Below are positions 1-6,626 of a stretch of DNA of 41,992 nt, piece by piece. The position numbers and the translations under genes are program-made. Numbering within the stretch: position 1 is the first letter of the stretch; each line of letters opens with the position of its first letter. The DNA is from Eubacteriales bacterium (GTDB lineage Bacteria; Bacillota; Clostridia; Lachnospirales; Lachnospiraceae): contig JAUNGB010000045.1 of assembly GCA_030524715.1 (NCBI GenBank), positions 1-41,992 on the forward strand. Direction: 5' to 3'. The notes below the pieces were generated by a model that saw only the letters and a program-made list of their open reading frames with translations, made no database searches and was not told where the DNA came from.

Positions 1-6
1 GTGAGG

Positions 7-30
7 GGTATGCCTTGTAAGGGGCATACC
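7..30. repeat. Perfect 8-bp inverted repeat at the left edge
   Basis: GGTATGCC (7-14) and GGCATACC (23-30) form a perfect stem around an 8-nt loop. The sequence up to about position 58 does not read like the upstream part of the following ATPase. The hairpin may therefore be the end of an inserted or rearranged element that cut the ATPase gene. The window edge prevents identification. Confidence 0.5.
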
Positions 31-58
31 TACTCGACGACAATGGGTAGTTCACATT

Positions 59-517
59 GTATGCCTGAATCATATTCAGCAGATTAAGGCGGCGCTCGGA
101 ATAAGCGGAATTGAAACAAGTGAGTTTGCCTGGAGAAGCGGTGAGTCTGAAAAGGGAGCTCAAATCGACCTGATTATCAGAAGAAAAGACGGTGTAATTA
201 ACCTCTGCGAAATGAAGTTTACAAATGAAGCGTATTCATTGGATGCTAATGAGTATGAAAAGATCCAAAACAGGATGGCGCGGTTTCAGAAAGCGACGGA
301 TGCAAAAGAGGCTATTCACATAACCTTAGTCTGCGGAAATGGATATAAGCAGAGTAAATATTCGGGAATCGTTCAGAATGTTATTCTGGGAGATGATTTA
401 TTTATTTCCAAATATTCTGTTAAAATAACCTTAAGCAGTTCATTCACTTTATTCAGTCAGAATGTGATCCGTTATACCCGACCTGTTCAGGGAGACCGAA
501 TATATGAAACTTGTTAA
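59..517 (+). pseudogene. 3' remnant of AAA ATPase with C-terminal DUF234/PD-(D/E)XK-like domain
   Basis: Only the C-terminal domain of an archaeal-type AAA ATPase (DUF234-containing, usually about 450-500 residues) is present. The reading frame is open from about position 5. It becomes family-like only from the segment VCLNHIQQIKAALGISG (about 59), followed by AQIDLII and LCEMKF, which fit the D...E-x-K core of a PD-(D/E)XK-like nuclease fold. The P-loop part is missing, so the gene is cut by the window edge or, more likely, by a rearrangement next to the hairpin at 7-30. The stop at 515-517 overlaps the start of the next gene by 14 nt. The function of the intact family is poorly known; this copy is probably dead. 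Confidence 0.6.
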
Positions 518-1336
518 TACACCTTATGATGATGTTTTCAGAACTCTGTTGAATGACTGTACCGAACTGATTATCCCTGTTGTAAACGAAATCTTCGGCG
601 AGAACTATAATGGAAACGAACCCGTTATCTTTTTCCAGAACGAACATTTCCTGAACCAGCAGGATGGAAATACCAATGAGAAAATCACGGACTCCTGCTT
701 TGAGATCCAGGGGGCTATCCGTAAAAAATACCATATAGAATGTCAGAGCGCGCCAGACGGCAGTCTGGCGATCCGGTTCTTCGAATACGATTCGCAGATT
801 GCACTGGATAACGGCGAATTGATTGAACACTGTCTGTTCCATTGATAATATTTGAGAAAAATATGCTTTTTCTGATTCCCTTCTACATATTCTCTTACGA
901 AAAAAATCTGGGCGAATATGATACAAACACAGAGAAGATGGAAGAGCTTAAGAAACAATACCTTGAGATAAGAAACCGATTGGATACCATATGTGCTGCC
1001 GGGATTATCAACGAGTATACCAAATGTACTATTATTGATATGTCCAGAAAAGTTCTGGAGCATCTCGCAGCTCATTATACCAATGTCAGGAAAGGAGTGA
1101 TTTCTGTTATGGGAGGACACATCCTGGAACACGAAGCAAAAACTATTTTAAACCGCGGCATTCAGGCCGGAAAAAAGGAGGGCATCCAAGCGGGTAAAAA
1201 AGAAGGTATTCGTGAGGGCATCCAGGCAGGTAAAAAGGGTACTCTACTGGAATTGGTCCGCGATGGACTACTTACTGTAGAAGAAGCTGCTAAACGCCTG
1301 CAAATGGATGAACACGAGTTTAAAAAACTTCTTTAA
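504..1336 (+). pseudogene. Rpn-type PD-(D/E)XK nuclease / putative transposase, internally deleted
   Basis: Two consecutive frames encode the two halves of one Rpn-like (recombination-promoting nuclease) protein. The first, 504-845, starts MKLVNTPYDDVFRTLL and contains DSCFEIQ and HIECQS, the D...ExQ nuclease core. The second, 842-1336, contains LFLIPFYIFSYE, a helical region and the QAGKKEGI repeats typical of the C-terminus. Compared with the family, roughly 45 residues between LIEHCLFH and IIFEKNM are missing and the frame changes, so a deletion joins the halves out of frame. Intact Rpn proteins act in DNA cleavage and RecA-independent recombination. This copy should give only a short N-terminal product unless the second half restarts at 842. 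Confidence 0.65.
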
Positions 1337-1390
1337 AATACCTCTTGGATTGCATCTACATTGTTTGAAGTGAAGAACTGCTATGAAAAT

Positions 1391-1421
1391 CTACCGTCCG
1401 GAGCTTTGTTCCTGACGGTAG
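1391..1421 (+). terminator. Possible hairpin terminator after the Rpn pseudogene
   Basis: CTACCGTC (1391-1398) and GACGGTAG (1414-1421) are perfect inverted repeats. The downstream sequence is not strongly T-rich, so termination is uncertain. Confidence 0.3.
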
Positions 1422-1470
1422 TTCTCATCTGGAAGCAGATTTGCTGAAAGAGGGGCTTTTTGTATGGCAA

Positions 1471-1498
1471 TAAAATAAACCACCTGCTCGGCAGGTGG
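1471..1498 (-). terminator. Rho-independent terminator of the two-component operon
   Basis: On the minus strand CCACCTGC, loop CGA and GCAGGTGG form a perfect stem (1480-1498). It is followed by a T-rich run (TTTATTTTATT), about 40 nt beyond the kinase stop codon. Confidence 0.8.
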
Positions 1499-1538
1499 AG
1501 AGAATAGCTTTAGCTTTAAGTAAATAAGCATGATACCC

Positions 1539-2888
1539 CTATTTATCAGTGGGGGGGGGTAACTGAAGCAGTACCTTGACCGTAAAAAGCTGGCTGTCGC
1601 TTTGGATGTCTGCGCAGCCCTGGTATTTTTCCGCAATGACATGCACGGATTTCAGTCCCTGACCGAAGCCGCTGTGTCTGGATGAGAGATATTCGCCGTC
1701 TGTATTTTGTCTGTCTGTACTTTTCAGGCTGCCGGAATAGGGATTTGAAATCTTCACCGCCAGGACATGGGACGAGGTCTGCATGATTTTTAGACGGATA
1801 AAGGGATCTTCAGTTCCCTCACATCCGTAAACAGCGTTTTCCAGAAGATTTCCCAGCATGACGCAAAGATCCTGCTCCGTGACGGAAAGGCTGTCCGGCA
1901 GTTCCACTGTGAAATCCGTCCGGATGTGCCTGTCATGGCAAAGAGATTCATAATAGGAAAGAATTGCGTTCAGGGCAGGCAGACAGGAATACACCTTAAT
2001 CTCGCCGGAGGTGCTTTGGATATAGGAGGATACATAGTCTTCCAGCCGGTCGTATTCCTTATGTTTCAGAAGCTCGGATATGACCACAAGCTGCTGGCGG
2101 AAATCATGCCGGATCCGGCTGTTTTCCTGTACGGACAGCAAGAGCTGCTGATATTGGATGCCCTGGATGGACAGGATTTCGTTGCTGTGCTCCAACCGTT
2201 GTTTCTCTATATAAGCATGAACAAACAGGTAAAACAGTGCATAAAGAATCAGGATCAGAATGATCAGGCAGAGGATCACGGCCAGATACATTTGAAGCGC
2301 CCGTCCGATATACATCCGGCTATAGTTATGGGGAATCAGAACATAGGTGATGAAAATACACAGGGTCGGAAACAGACAGATGCAGCCCCATACCGGTCCG
2401 GAGTGAAAATGTGCAACCAGCCAACCCAGATATCTGGTAAAGGGGATATAAAGAAGGACATCCGCCGCAGCCAGAAAAAGCAGTTGGAAAAGAAAACCTT
2501 CCAGAGAAATATCAAGATACGTATTTTCCGGATGCAGGGCAATATCCACCAAAGCTCCGAAAATTCTGGAAAACGAGCTGACCATAAAAGCCGTAAGGTA
2601 TACGAACAGAAGTTTATGTACGGGAAGCTCGATTTCCCTCTGATAAAAGATAAAAAAATACAGGCCCGCGCAGATTGAAATTACAAACTTCATGGGCAGG
2701 TCTGAAAATACACAGGAAATTACAATGGAAATGCAGACAAACACCAGATAGCGCAGCGCTGTTTTAAAGATCAGGGCGTAGGTTCTGCTTTTCAGGTAAT
2801 CGCGGACAGGAAAAAGGCACAAAAAGATTACCGGAATAATCAGGATACAGGTATAGAGTGCTTTGCAGATATTCAGTCCGTACATCAC
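1539..2888 (-). CDS. Membrane sensor histidine kinase, AgrC/GHKL type
   Basis: Sensor kinase of 449 residues for the response regulator encoded immediately upstream. The first ~225 residues contain about six hydrophobic membrane segments with no large extracellular domain, as in AgrC-type peptide or cell-envelope sensors. A cytoplasmic helical linker follows. The phospho-acceptor His is H261 in RHDFRQQL. The GHKL ATPase domain shows GNLLENAVYG (N box, N351) and GFGQGLKSVH (G box, about 407-414). The gene starts 11 nt after the regulator stop codon, so they form one operon. Near the 3' end a run of nine C on the coding strand (plus positions 1551-1559) encodes the last three prolines before TDK-stop; slippage there would change only the tail. 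The inducing signal cannot be read from sequence. Confidence 0.85.
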   Translation of the reverse strand: MMYGLNICKALYTCILIIPVIFLCLFPVRDYLKSRTYALIFKTALRYLVFVCISIVISCVFSDLPMKFVISICAGLYFFIFYQREIELPVHKLLFVYLTAFMVSSFSRIFGALVDIALHPENTYLDISLEGFLFQLLFLAAADVLLYIPFTRYLGWLVAHFHSGPVWGCICLFPTLCIFITYVLIPHNYSRMYIGRALQMYLAVILCLIILILILYALFYLFVHAYIEKQRLEHSNEILSIQGIQYQQLLLSVQENSRIRHDFRQQLVVISELLKHKEYDRLEDYVSSYIQSTSGEIKVYSCLPALNAILSYYESLCHDRHIRTDFTVELPDSLSVTEQDLCVMLGNLLENAVYGCEGTEDPFIRLKIMQTSSHVLAVKISNPYSGSLKSTDRQNTDGEYLSSRHSGFGQGLKSVHVIAEKYQGCADIQSDSQLFTVKVLLQLPPPTDK

Positions 2889-2899
2889 ATGCGTTCTCC

Positions 2900-3625
2900 T
2901 TATAGTTTGTCAAGCTTTTCAAACTGGTAATTGTGGTAGATATTCTTAATGGAAGGACGGTCAAATCTGCGGATGGGAAATCGCTGTCCGTCCTGCATAA
3001 CATAGATGTCAGCCTCTTCCCTTTGGATATAATCCATGTTCAGCAGAATCCCCCGGTTGCAGTTCAAAAAGCATGCCATGTCTTTAGTCAGTTCACAGAT
3101 GCTCTTAAAGGAAATGCGGCAGCGGTATTCGGTTCCGTCCGTCATGCCGAATACGGTATAATTATTGTCTGAAAGAATATGCTGGATCCGGCTGACCGGA
3201 AGGGAAAAGGTCCGGCTGCCGCTGACAAAATCCAGTGTTTGGGAAATTTCGGGAAGCCGGGCGCGCAGGTCTGTCATCACACGGAAGATCCGTTCTCTTG
3301 TCAGCTCTGCTTTATCGATATAATCAAAGCAATGAAGCCCCGCCGCCTGCCAGATATGCTCCCTGCTGACCGTGAGGAAGATCACCAGACATCGTGCGTC
3401 TGCCTTCCACAGTCTTCTTGCGGTTTCCATGCCGTCCACAGGCTCCATAAAAATGTCCAGAAATACTGCGTCGTAACGAGAACTGTGCAGGGAGGAAAGC
3501 AGCTCTTCCCCGCCGGAATAGCAGGAAACCGTCATAGAACAGGGATACTGCCTGTCATATTCCCGAAGCAACTGAATAAGTAAGTCTGAATCTGTTTTGA
3601 TATCGTCAACAACTGCAATATTCAT
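2900..3625 (-). CDS. LytTR-family response regulator
   Basis: Response regulator of 241 residues. The receiver domain (about 1-120) has the acidic pair D7-D8 and the phospho-acceptor D57 in AVFLDIFM. A LytTR DNA-binding domain (about 140-236) includes SRIQHILSDNNYTVF and FLNCNRGILLNMDYI. It would be phosphorylated by the AgrC-like kinase encoded just downstream. Regulators of this class usually bind direct repeats upstream of exported-peptide or cell-envelope genes. Here the gene lies back to back with an operon of exported proteins (from 3818), which are the likely targets. The start ATG at 3625 has an upstream GGAGAAC-like ribosome site. Confidence 0.85.
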   Translation of the reverse strand: MNIAVVDDIKTDSDLLIQLLREYDRQYPCSMTVSCYSGGEELLSSLHSSRYDAVFLDIFMEPVDGMETARRLWKADARCLVIFLTVSREHIWQAAGLHCFDYIDKAELTRERIFRVMTDLRARLPEISQTLDFVSGSRTFSLPVSRIQHILSDNNYTVFGMTDGTEYRCRISFKSICELTKDMACFLNCNRGILLNMDYIQREEADIYVMQDGQRFPIRRFDRPSIKNIYHNYQFEKLDKL

Positions 3626-3672
3626 AAAGTCTTTTATGTTCTCCTTTTAAAAGTGTATCAAAAATCCGTATC

Positions 3673-3749
3673 ATTATACCACTCATTTGCCCCTAAAATC
3701 TACTGTTTACCACAGAATGGTAGATAATTTTTTTGGCCATTAATATAAT
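3673..3749. promoter_or_regulatory. Divergent promoter region between regulator and exported-protein operon
   Basis: A perfect TATAAT -10 box is present on each strand: minus-strand at 3678-3673 and plus-strand at 3744-3749. Neither has a good -35 box at 17 bp, as expected for activator-dependent promoters. Between them lies an inverted repeat ATCTAC (3698-3703) / GTAGAT (3719-3724) that includes TACTGTTTAC, similar to half-sites bound by LytTR proteins. Binding of the adjacent LytTR regulator is inferred. Confidence 0.45.
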
Positions 3750-3817
3750 AAAAATAGCTTTCAGACCCTTTTTCGGGCGGAAAAGCCCCAGTACATTTCG
3801 GAGGATAAGAGAAAAAC

Positions 3818-4333
3818 GTGAAAAAAAGCAGTAAGAAAAGAATCTATTGGATACTTTTGGGCATCCTGGCGCTTCTGTTTCTTGCGGGAGCTGCATGGCT
3901 GATCTACAGCCGACTGGCGGGAGAAGACCAGAAGCCGGCGAACAGCAATGCTTACGTAGATAAGGACGCTTCCGCCTGGGACGACGGAATCGATTCCGAG
4001 GAGCAGACGGGAGAAATTACCGACAATATCCTGGTGCCGGGATACAGCGGCGCCGAGATGAAGGCGGGAGATAAGACGCTGAACCTGCGTATCGGAAACC
4101 CGGAAGAAAATGCGTGTTACCTTCAGGCGACCCTGCAGTTGGAGGACGGAACGGTGCTTTTTGAATCCGGTCTGCTGGAACCGGGAACCGGGTTTGAAGA
4201 GATCGAGCTAAATCAGACGCTGGAGGCGGGTACCTATGAGGCATGGGTTCATTACCAGGGGTATAGCATGGACGAGGAGCCGGAGCTGCTGAACGGCAGC
4301 GACTCTGCGTTTACTCTGACAGTTACACCATAG
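3818..4333 (+). CDS. Membrane-anchored extracellular protein of unknown function
   Basis: Protein of 171 residues. A short basic N-terminus (MKKSSKKR) and one hydrophobic segment (about 10-30, IYWILLGILALLFLAGAAWL) suggest a single N-terminal membrane anchor. The acidic linker and a beta-rich domain (about 65-171) would be outside the cell. The domain, with DKTLNLRIGNPEENACYLQATL and LEAGTYEAWVHYQG, reads like an Ig-like/beta-sandwich fold, but no family is recognised. The start codon is GTG, with GGAGG about 13 nt upstream. It heads a run of three exported-protein genes facing the LytTR regulator and is probably controlled by it. Confidence 0.7.
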   Translation: MKKSSKKRIYWILLGILALLFLAGAAWLIYSRLAGEDQKPANSNAYVDKDASAWDDGIDSEEQTGEITDNILVPGYSGAEMKAGDKTLNLRIGNPEENACYLQATLQLEDGTVLFESGLLEPGTGFEEIELNQTLEAGTYEAWVHYQGYSMDEEPELLNGSDSAFTLTVTP

Positions 4334-4380
4334 ACGAAAGAAACCAGTACATCATTGCACTTATTACTTCAAGATTAGTG

Positions 4381-4440
4381 TAACGACGTACCAGACGCCT
4401 GTGTACAGGGCATGCTGCCCCGGTACGCTGGCGTTGTGAA
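4381..4440 (+). other. Structured leader before the exported-protein gene at 4470
   Basis: CGTACC (4387-4392) pairs with GGTACG (4422-4427), enclosing a second small stem GGGCA/TGCCC (4408-4420). It could be an mRNA stabiliser or processing site between the first and second gene. No riboswitch class is recognised. Confidence 0.3.
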
Positions 4441-4469
4441 GAATAAAACAGAAAGAGAGGAAAATAATT

Positions 4470-5102
4470 ATGAATATGAAGAAAAAGATGGCTCCGCTTC
4501 TGACGGCAGCCCTTGTAGCAGCCAATGTCGTGCCGGTTCTGGCGGTGGATACAAGCGGTGGTAACGTTAATGATAAACAGGACATTACAGACACCCAGCA
4601 AACGGTAAATACAACAGTGGTCGCAAATGTCTCAAAAATCGATCCGGGAGACGTAACTTATACCGTATCTGTTCCCAGTTATGTGGATTTTGGCGAAGTG
4701 CAGCGCAATGGCGAAGGGGAATATAACAAAGTTTTAAGCGGAGAAGTAAAATTAACAGAGGTTAATGGTCTGGATGCTGAGAATAATCGTATTGCAGTGC
4801 TGGTACAGGATACGAAAAATGGTATGGAGGGATTCCGGATCTACGGTGAGACCGGCAAGGCCTACAGTAATGGGCAATATTTGGGGTATAATATTCTTGC
4901 TAATTCGCAGAATTTGTTGGCAAGTACGAAGTATTCCAACGGTTTTTTGATCGGAGCATTTATGAATGCGGAAGACGCGGTAAATCTGGAGTTTAAGCTG
5001 GATCAGAATCAGATTACCGGGGAGTTGGATAACTGGGAAGGTTCATATAAGGGAACGCTTACGTTCTACAGCAAAGTTGTTGATAAGGCCGAGTATAACT
5101 AA
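4470..5102 (+). CDS. Secreted beta-domain protein, paralog of the next gene
   Basis: Protein of 210 residues with a clear signal peptide (MNMKKKMAPLLTAALVAANVVPVLA, cut near residue 25) and no C-terminal sorting signal. The mature part holds one domain (about 60-205) beginning VTYTVSVPSYVDFGEV and ending WEGSYKGTLTFYSKV. The same pattern recurs in the protein encoded at 5131 (VSYVISIPSTVDLGTL ... WEGGYTGNLRFYTE), so the two are paralogs. The fold looks like a secreted beta-sandwich common in Lachnospiraceae surface proteins; the exact family is not identified. The ribosome site GAGAGGAAAA precedes ATG. An extracellular structural or adhesive role is inferred only from export and context. Confidence 0.75.
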   Translation: MNMKKKMAPLLTAALVAANVVPVLAVDTSGGNVNDKQDITDTQQTVNTTVVANVSKIDPGDVTYTVSVPSYVDFGEVQRNGEGEYNKVLSGEVKLTEVNGLDAENNRIAVLVQDTKNGMEGFRIYGETGKAYSNGQYLGYNILANSQNLLASTKYSNGFLIGAFMNAEDAVNLEFKLDQNQITGELDNWEGSYKGTLTFYSKVVDKAEYN

Positions 5103-5130
5103 GCGGCTGTCGGTGTGAGTGGGTTTCAGG

Positions 5131-6012
5131 ATGAGAAAAAGATGGATGTTTCTGATGGCTGCGGCAGCCGTGATCCTGGGCACGCTGCCAGCACTGGCAA
5201 ATGAAGCAGCCGGTGGAGCAGATCAGGTGGACACGGCGGCAGTCAGGGAAAATACACAAGCGGCGGATGCCGCAGAAATAACCGCTGCTGACGGACTGAC
5301 CGAAACAGCAGGGACAACCGATACAGGGGAAACTGCGCAACCCACAGGAACTGAAAAAACCACAGGAGCGGCTGAACCGACGGGAACGCCCGGAGCAGCC
5401 GAGTCCACAGGGACACCCGAACCGACGGGAACGCCCGGGGTACCAGACAGCACAGGAGTCCTCGAACTGACAGGAACGCCAGAACCGCCAGAACCGTCAG
5501 AAGTCCCAGGGGCAGCCGAGCCGACAGGGACGCCTGAACCGACGGGAACGCCCGAAGGGGAAGTTTCCTATGTCATATCGATACCCTCTACCGTGGATCT
5601 GGGCACGTTGAACCAGTCCGAACCGGCGGGCGGAGCTGTCACAGTGCAGTCTGTCACCGTGGAGGCAAAGACTATTGAAGGACTTTCTGAAGGCGAGAGC
5701 ATAGCGGTATATGTCCGGGACGAGGGGTCAGGCGGCGCTGATTTCCGGCTTTACGGAACAGATGCGTCAAACAGCGGAAAATCATTGTCCTACAGCATCC
5801 TCATAGACGGACAGCCAGCAGGGGAGCGCAGCGATTCCAAAGGAAACGGCTGTCTGGTCGCCGCATTTCATGAAGCGGGCGAAAAGGCAGTGCTGGATCT
5901 GCAGTTTGACCAGTCACAGCTTCCGGCGGAAGATCTTTCCCAATGGGAAGGAGGCTATACGGGAAACCTCCGGTTTTACACGGAACAGATTGGCGGAAAC
6001 GGAAATGATTAG
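5131..6012 (+). CDS. Secreted beta-domain protein with Pro/Thr repeat stalk
   Basis: Protein of about 293 residues. The ATG at 5131 gives a clean signal peptide (MRKRWMFLMAAAAVILGTLPALA); a GTG at 5119 is an alternative that adds four residues. After the signal come about 115 residues rich in Thr, Pro, Gly and Glu, with repeated PTGTPE/ESTGTPE units, looking like an extended wall-spanning stalk. The C-terminal domain (about 145-290) is paralogous to that of the preceding gene. At DNA level the repeat GAACCGACGGGAACGCC occurs three times (around 5382, 5424 and 5535), so the stalk length could vary by recombination. The gene follows its paralog by 28 nt and is probably cotranscribed. Function unknown; probably surface exposed. 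Confidence 0.72.
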   Translation: MRKRWMFLMAAAAVILGTLPALANEAAGGADQVDTAAVRENTQAADAAEITAADGLTETAGTTDTGETAQPTGTEKTTGAAEPTGTPGAAESTGTPEPTGTPGVPDSTGVLELTGTPEPPEPSEVPGAAEPTGTPEPTGTPEGEVSYVISIPSTVDLGTLNQSEPAGGAVTVQSVTVEAKTIEGLSEGESIAVYVRDEGSGGADFRLYGTDASNSGKSLSYSILIDGQPAGERSDSKGNGCLVAAFHEAGEKAVLDLQFDQSQLPAEDLSQWEGGYTGNLRFYTEQIGGNGND

Positions 6013-6090
6013 GTAATGTTTTCCGTCGCCAATTCAGACGATACTGTATTTATAGTACTGCATCAATAGAGTGATTTTGCATATTTACAA

Positions 6091-6141
6091 TTGACAGGAA
6101 TCCGGGCGGCAAATATAATGTCCATATACCCCTTTAAGTAT
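6091..6141 (+). promoter_or_regulatory. csoR promoter with CsoR-type operator
   Basis: TTGACA (6091-6096), a 17-bp spacer and TATAAT (6114-6119) match the consensus exactly. Seven bases downstream is ATACCCCTTTAAGTAT (6126-6141), which shares ATACCCC-5 nt-GTAT with two sites before the metal ATPase. This supports autorepression by the CsoR-like protein. Confidence 0.8.
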
Positions 6142-6160
6142 ATACGTGGAGGTGAAAAAT

Positions 6161-6436
6161 ATGAGACAATGTATGGATTCAGATAATCTGCATCGCAGAC
6201 TGAAAAAAATCATAGGGCAGGTGCAGGCCATTGACAGAATGATCGATGATGATGTTCCCTGCGAAGATGTCCTGTCACAGATCAATGCCGCAAAATCAGC
6301 CTTGCATAGCTGTGGTAAAGTTGTCCTGGAAGGACATATCAAACACTGTGTAAGGGACGGGATCGAACACGGAGACGCCGATAAAACCATTGAAAGTTTT
6401 ACAAAGGCTGTGGAACGGTTTGCAAATATGACTTAA
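6161..6436 (+). CDS. csoR: CsoR-family metal-sensing repressor
   Basis: All-helical repressor of 91 residues from the DUF156 (CsoR/RcnR) family. The start is ATG 6161 because GGAGGTG lies 7 nt upstream; the GTG at 6146 precedes that site. The metal ligands of copper-sensing CsoR are present with the usual spacing: C34 (VPCEDVL), H59 (EGHIKHC) and C63. An extra cysteine sits at 51. In the family Cu(I) binding releases the DNA. Persulfide-sensing CstR proteins lack this His, so copper, or another soft metal, is the likely signal. Three matching operators, one before itself and two before the downstream ATPase, indicate local control of metal efflux. Confidence 0.88.
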   Translation: MRQCMDSDNLHRRLKKIIGQVQAIDRMIDDDVPCEDVLSQINAAKSALHSCGKVVLEGHIKHCVRDGIEHGDADKTIESFTKAVERFANMT

Positions 6437-6470
6437 ATAACCGGAACTATTGGAGTTATCAGAAAAATAA

Positions 6471-6517
6471 AAAGCTCATGTATGGCAGTTTGCCGTACAT
6501 GAGCTTTTATTTTTTTC
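6471..6517 (+). terminator. Strong rho-independent terminator after csoR
   Basis: A 17-bp stem (6471-6487 with 6491-6507, one G-U pair) with a 3-nt loop is followed by a T-rich tail. It separates csoR from the ATPase, which has its own promoter. Confidence 0.92.
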
Positions 6518-6546
6518 GGCATATTTATATCAGATGTGAATTTAGC

Positions 6547-6609
6547 TTGACAAACAAATACCCCCATGGGTATAATGAGCTCAGAAAATACCTATACCCC
6601 ATATGGTAT
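6547..6609 (+). promoter_or_regulatory. Metal-ATPase promoter with two CsoR-type operators
   Basis: TTGACA (6547-6552), an 18-bp spacer and TATAAT (6571-6576). The first operator ATACCCCCATGGGTAT (6558-6573) fills the spacer and enters the -10 box. The second, ATACCCCATATGGTAT (6594-6609), lies in the early transcribed region just before the ribosome site. Both match the site upstream of csoR in ATACCCC and GTAT, so bound repressor would block RNA polymerase directly. Confidence 0.85.
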
Positions 6610-6626
6610 ATGAAAGGAGCGTTTAT

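Noticed and set aside
1361-1380. TTGTTTGAAGTGAAGAACTG resembles the hcp/asr box
   Set aside because: The second half is not symmetric, there is no -10 at the conserved distance, and no gene follows in that direction.
1926-2678. Long open frame antisense to the sensor kinase
   Set aside because: Kinase motifs and membrane pattern are clear on the other strand; the antisense product has no recognisable features.
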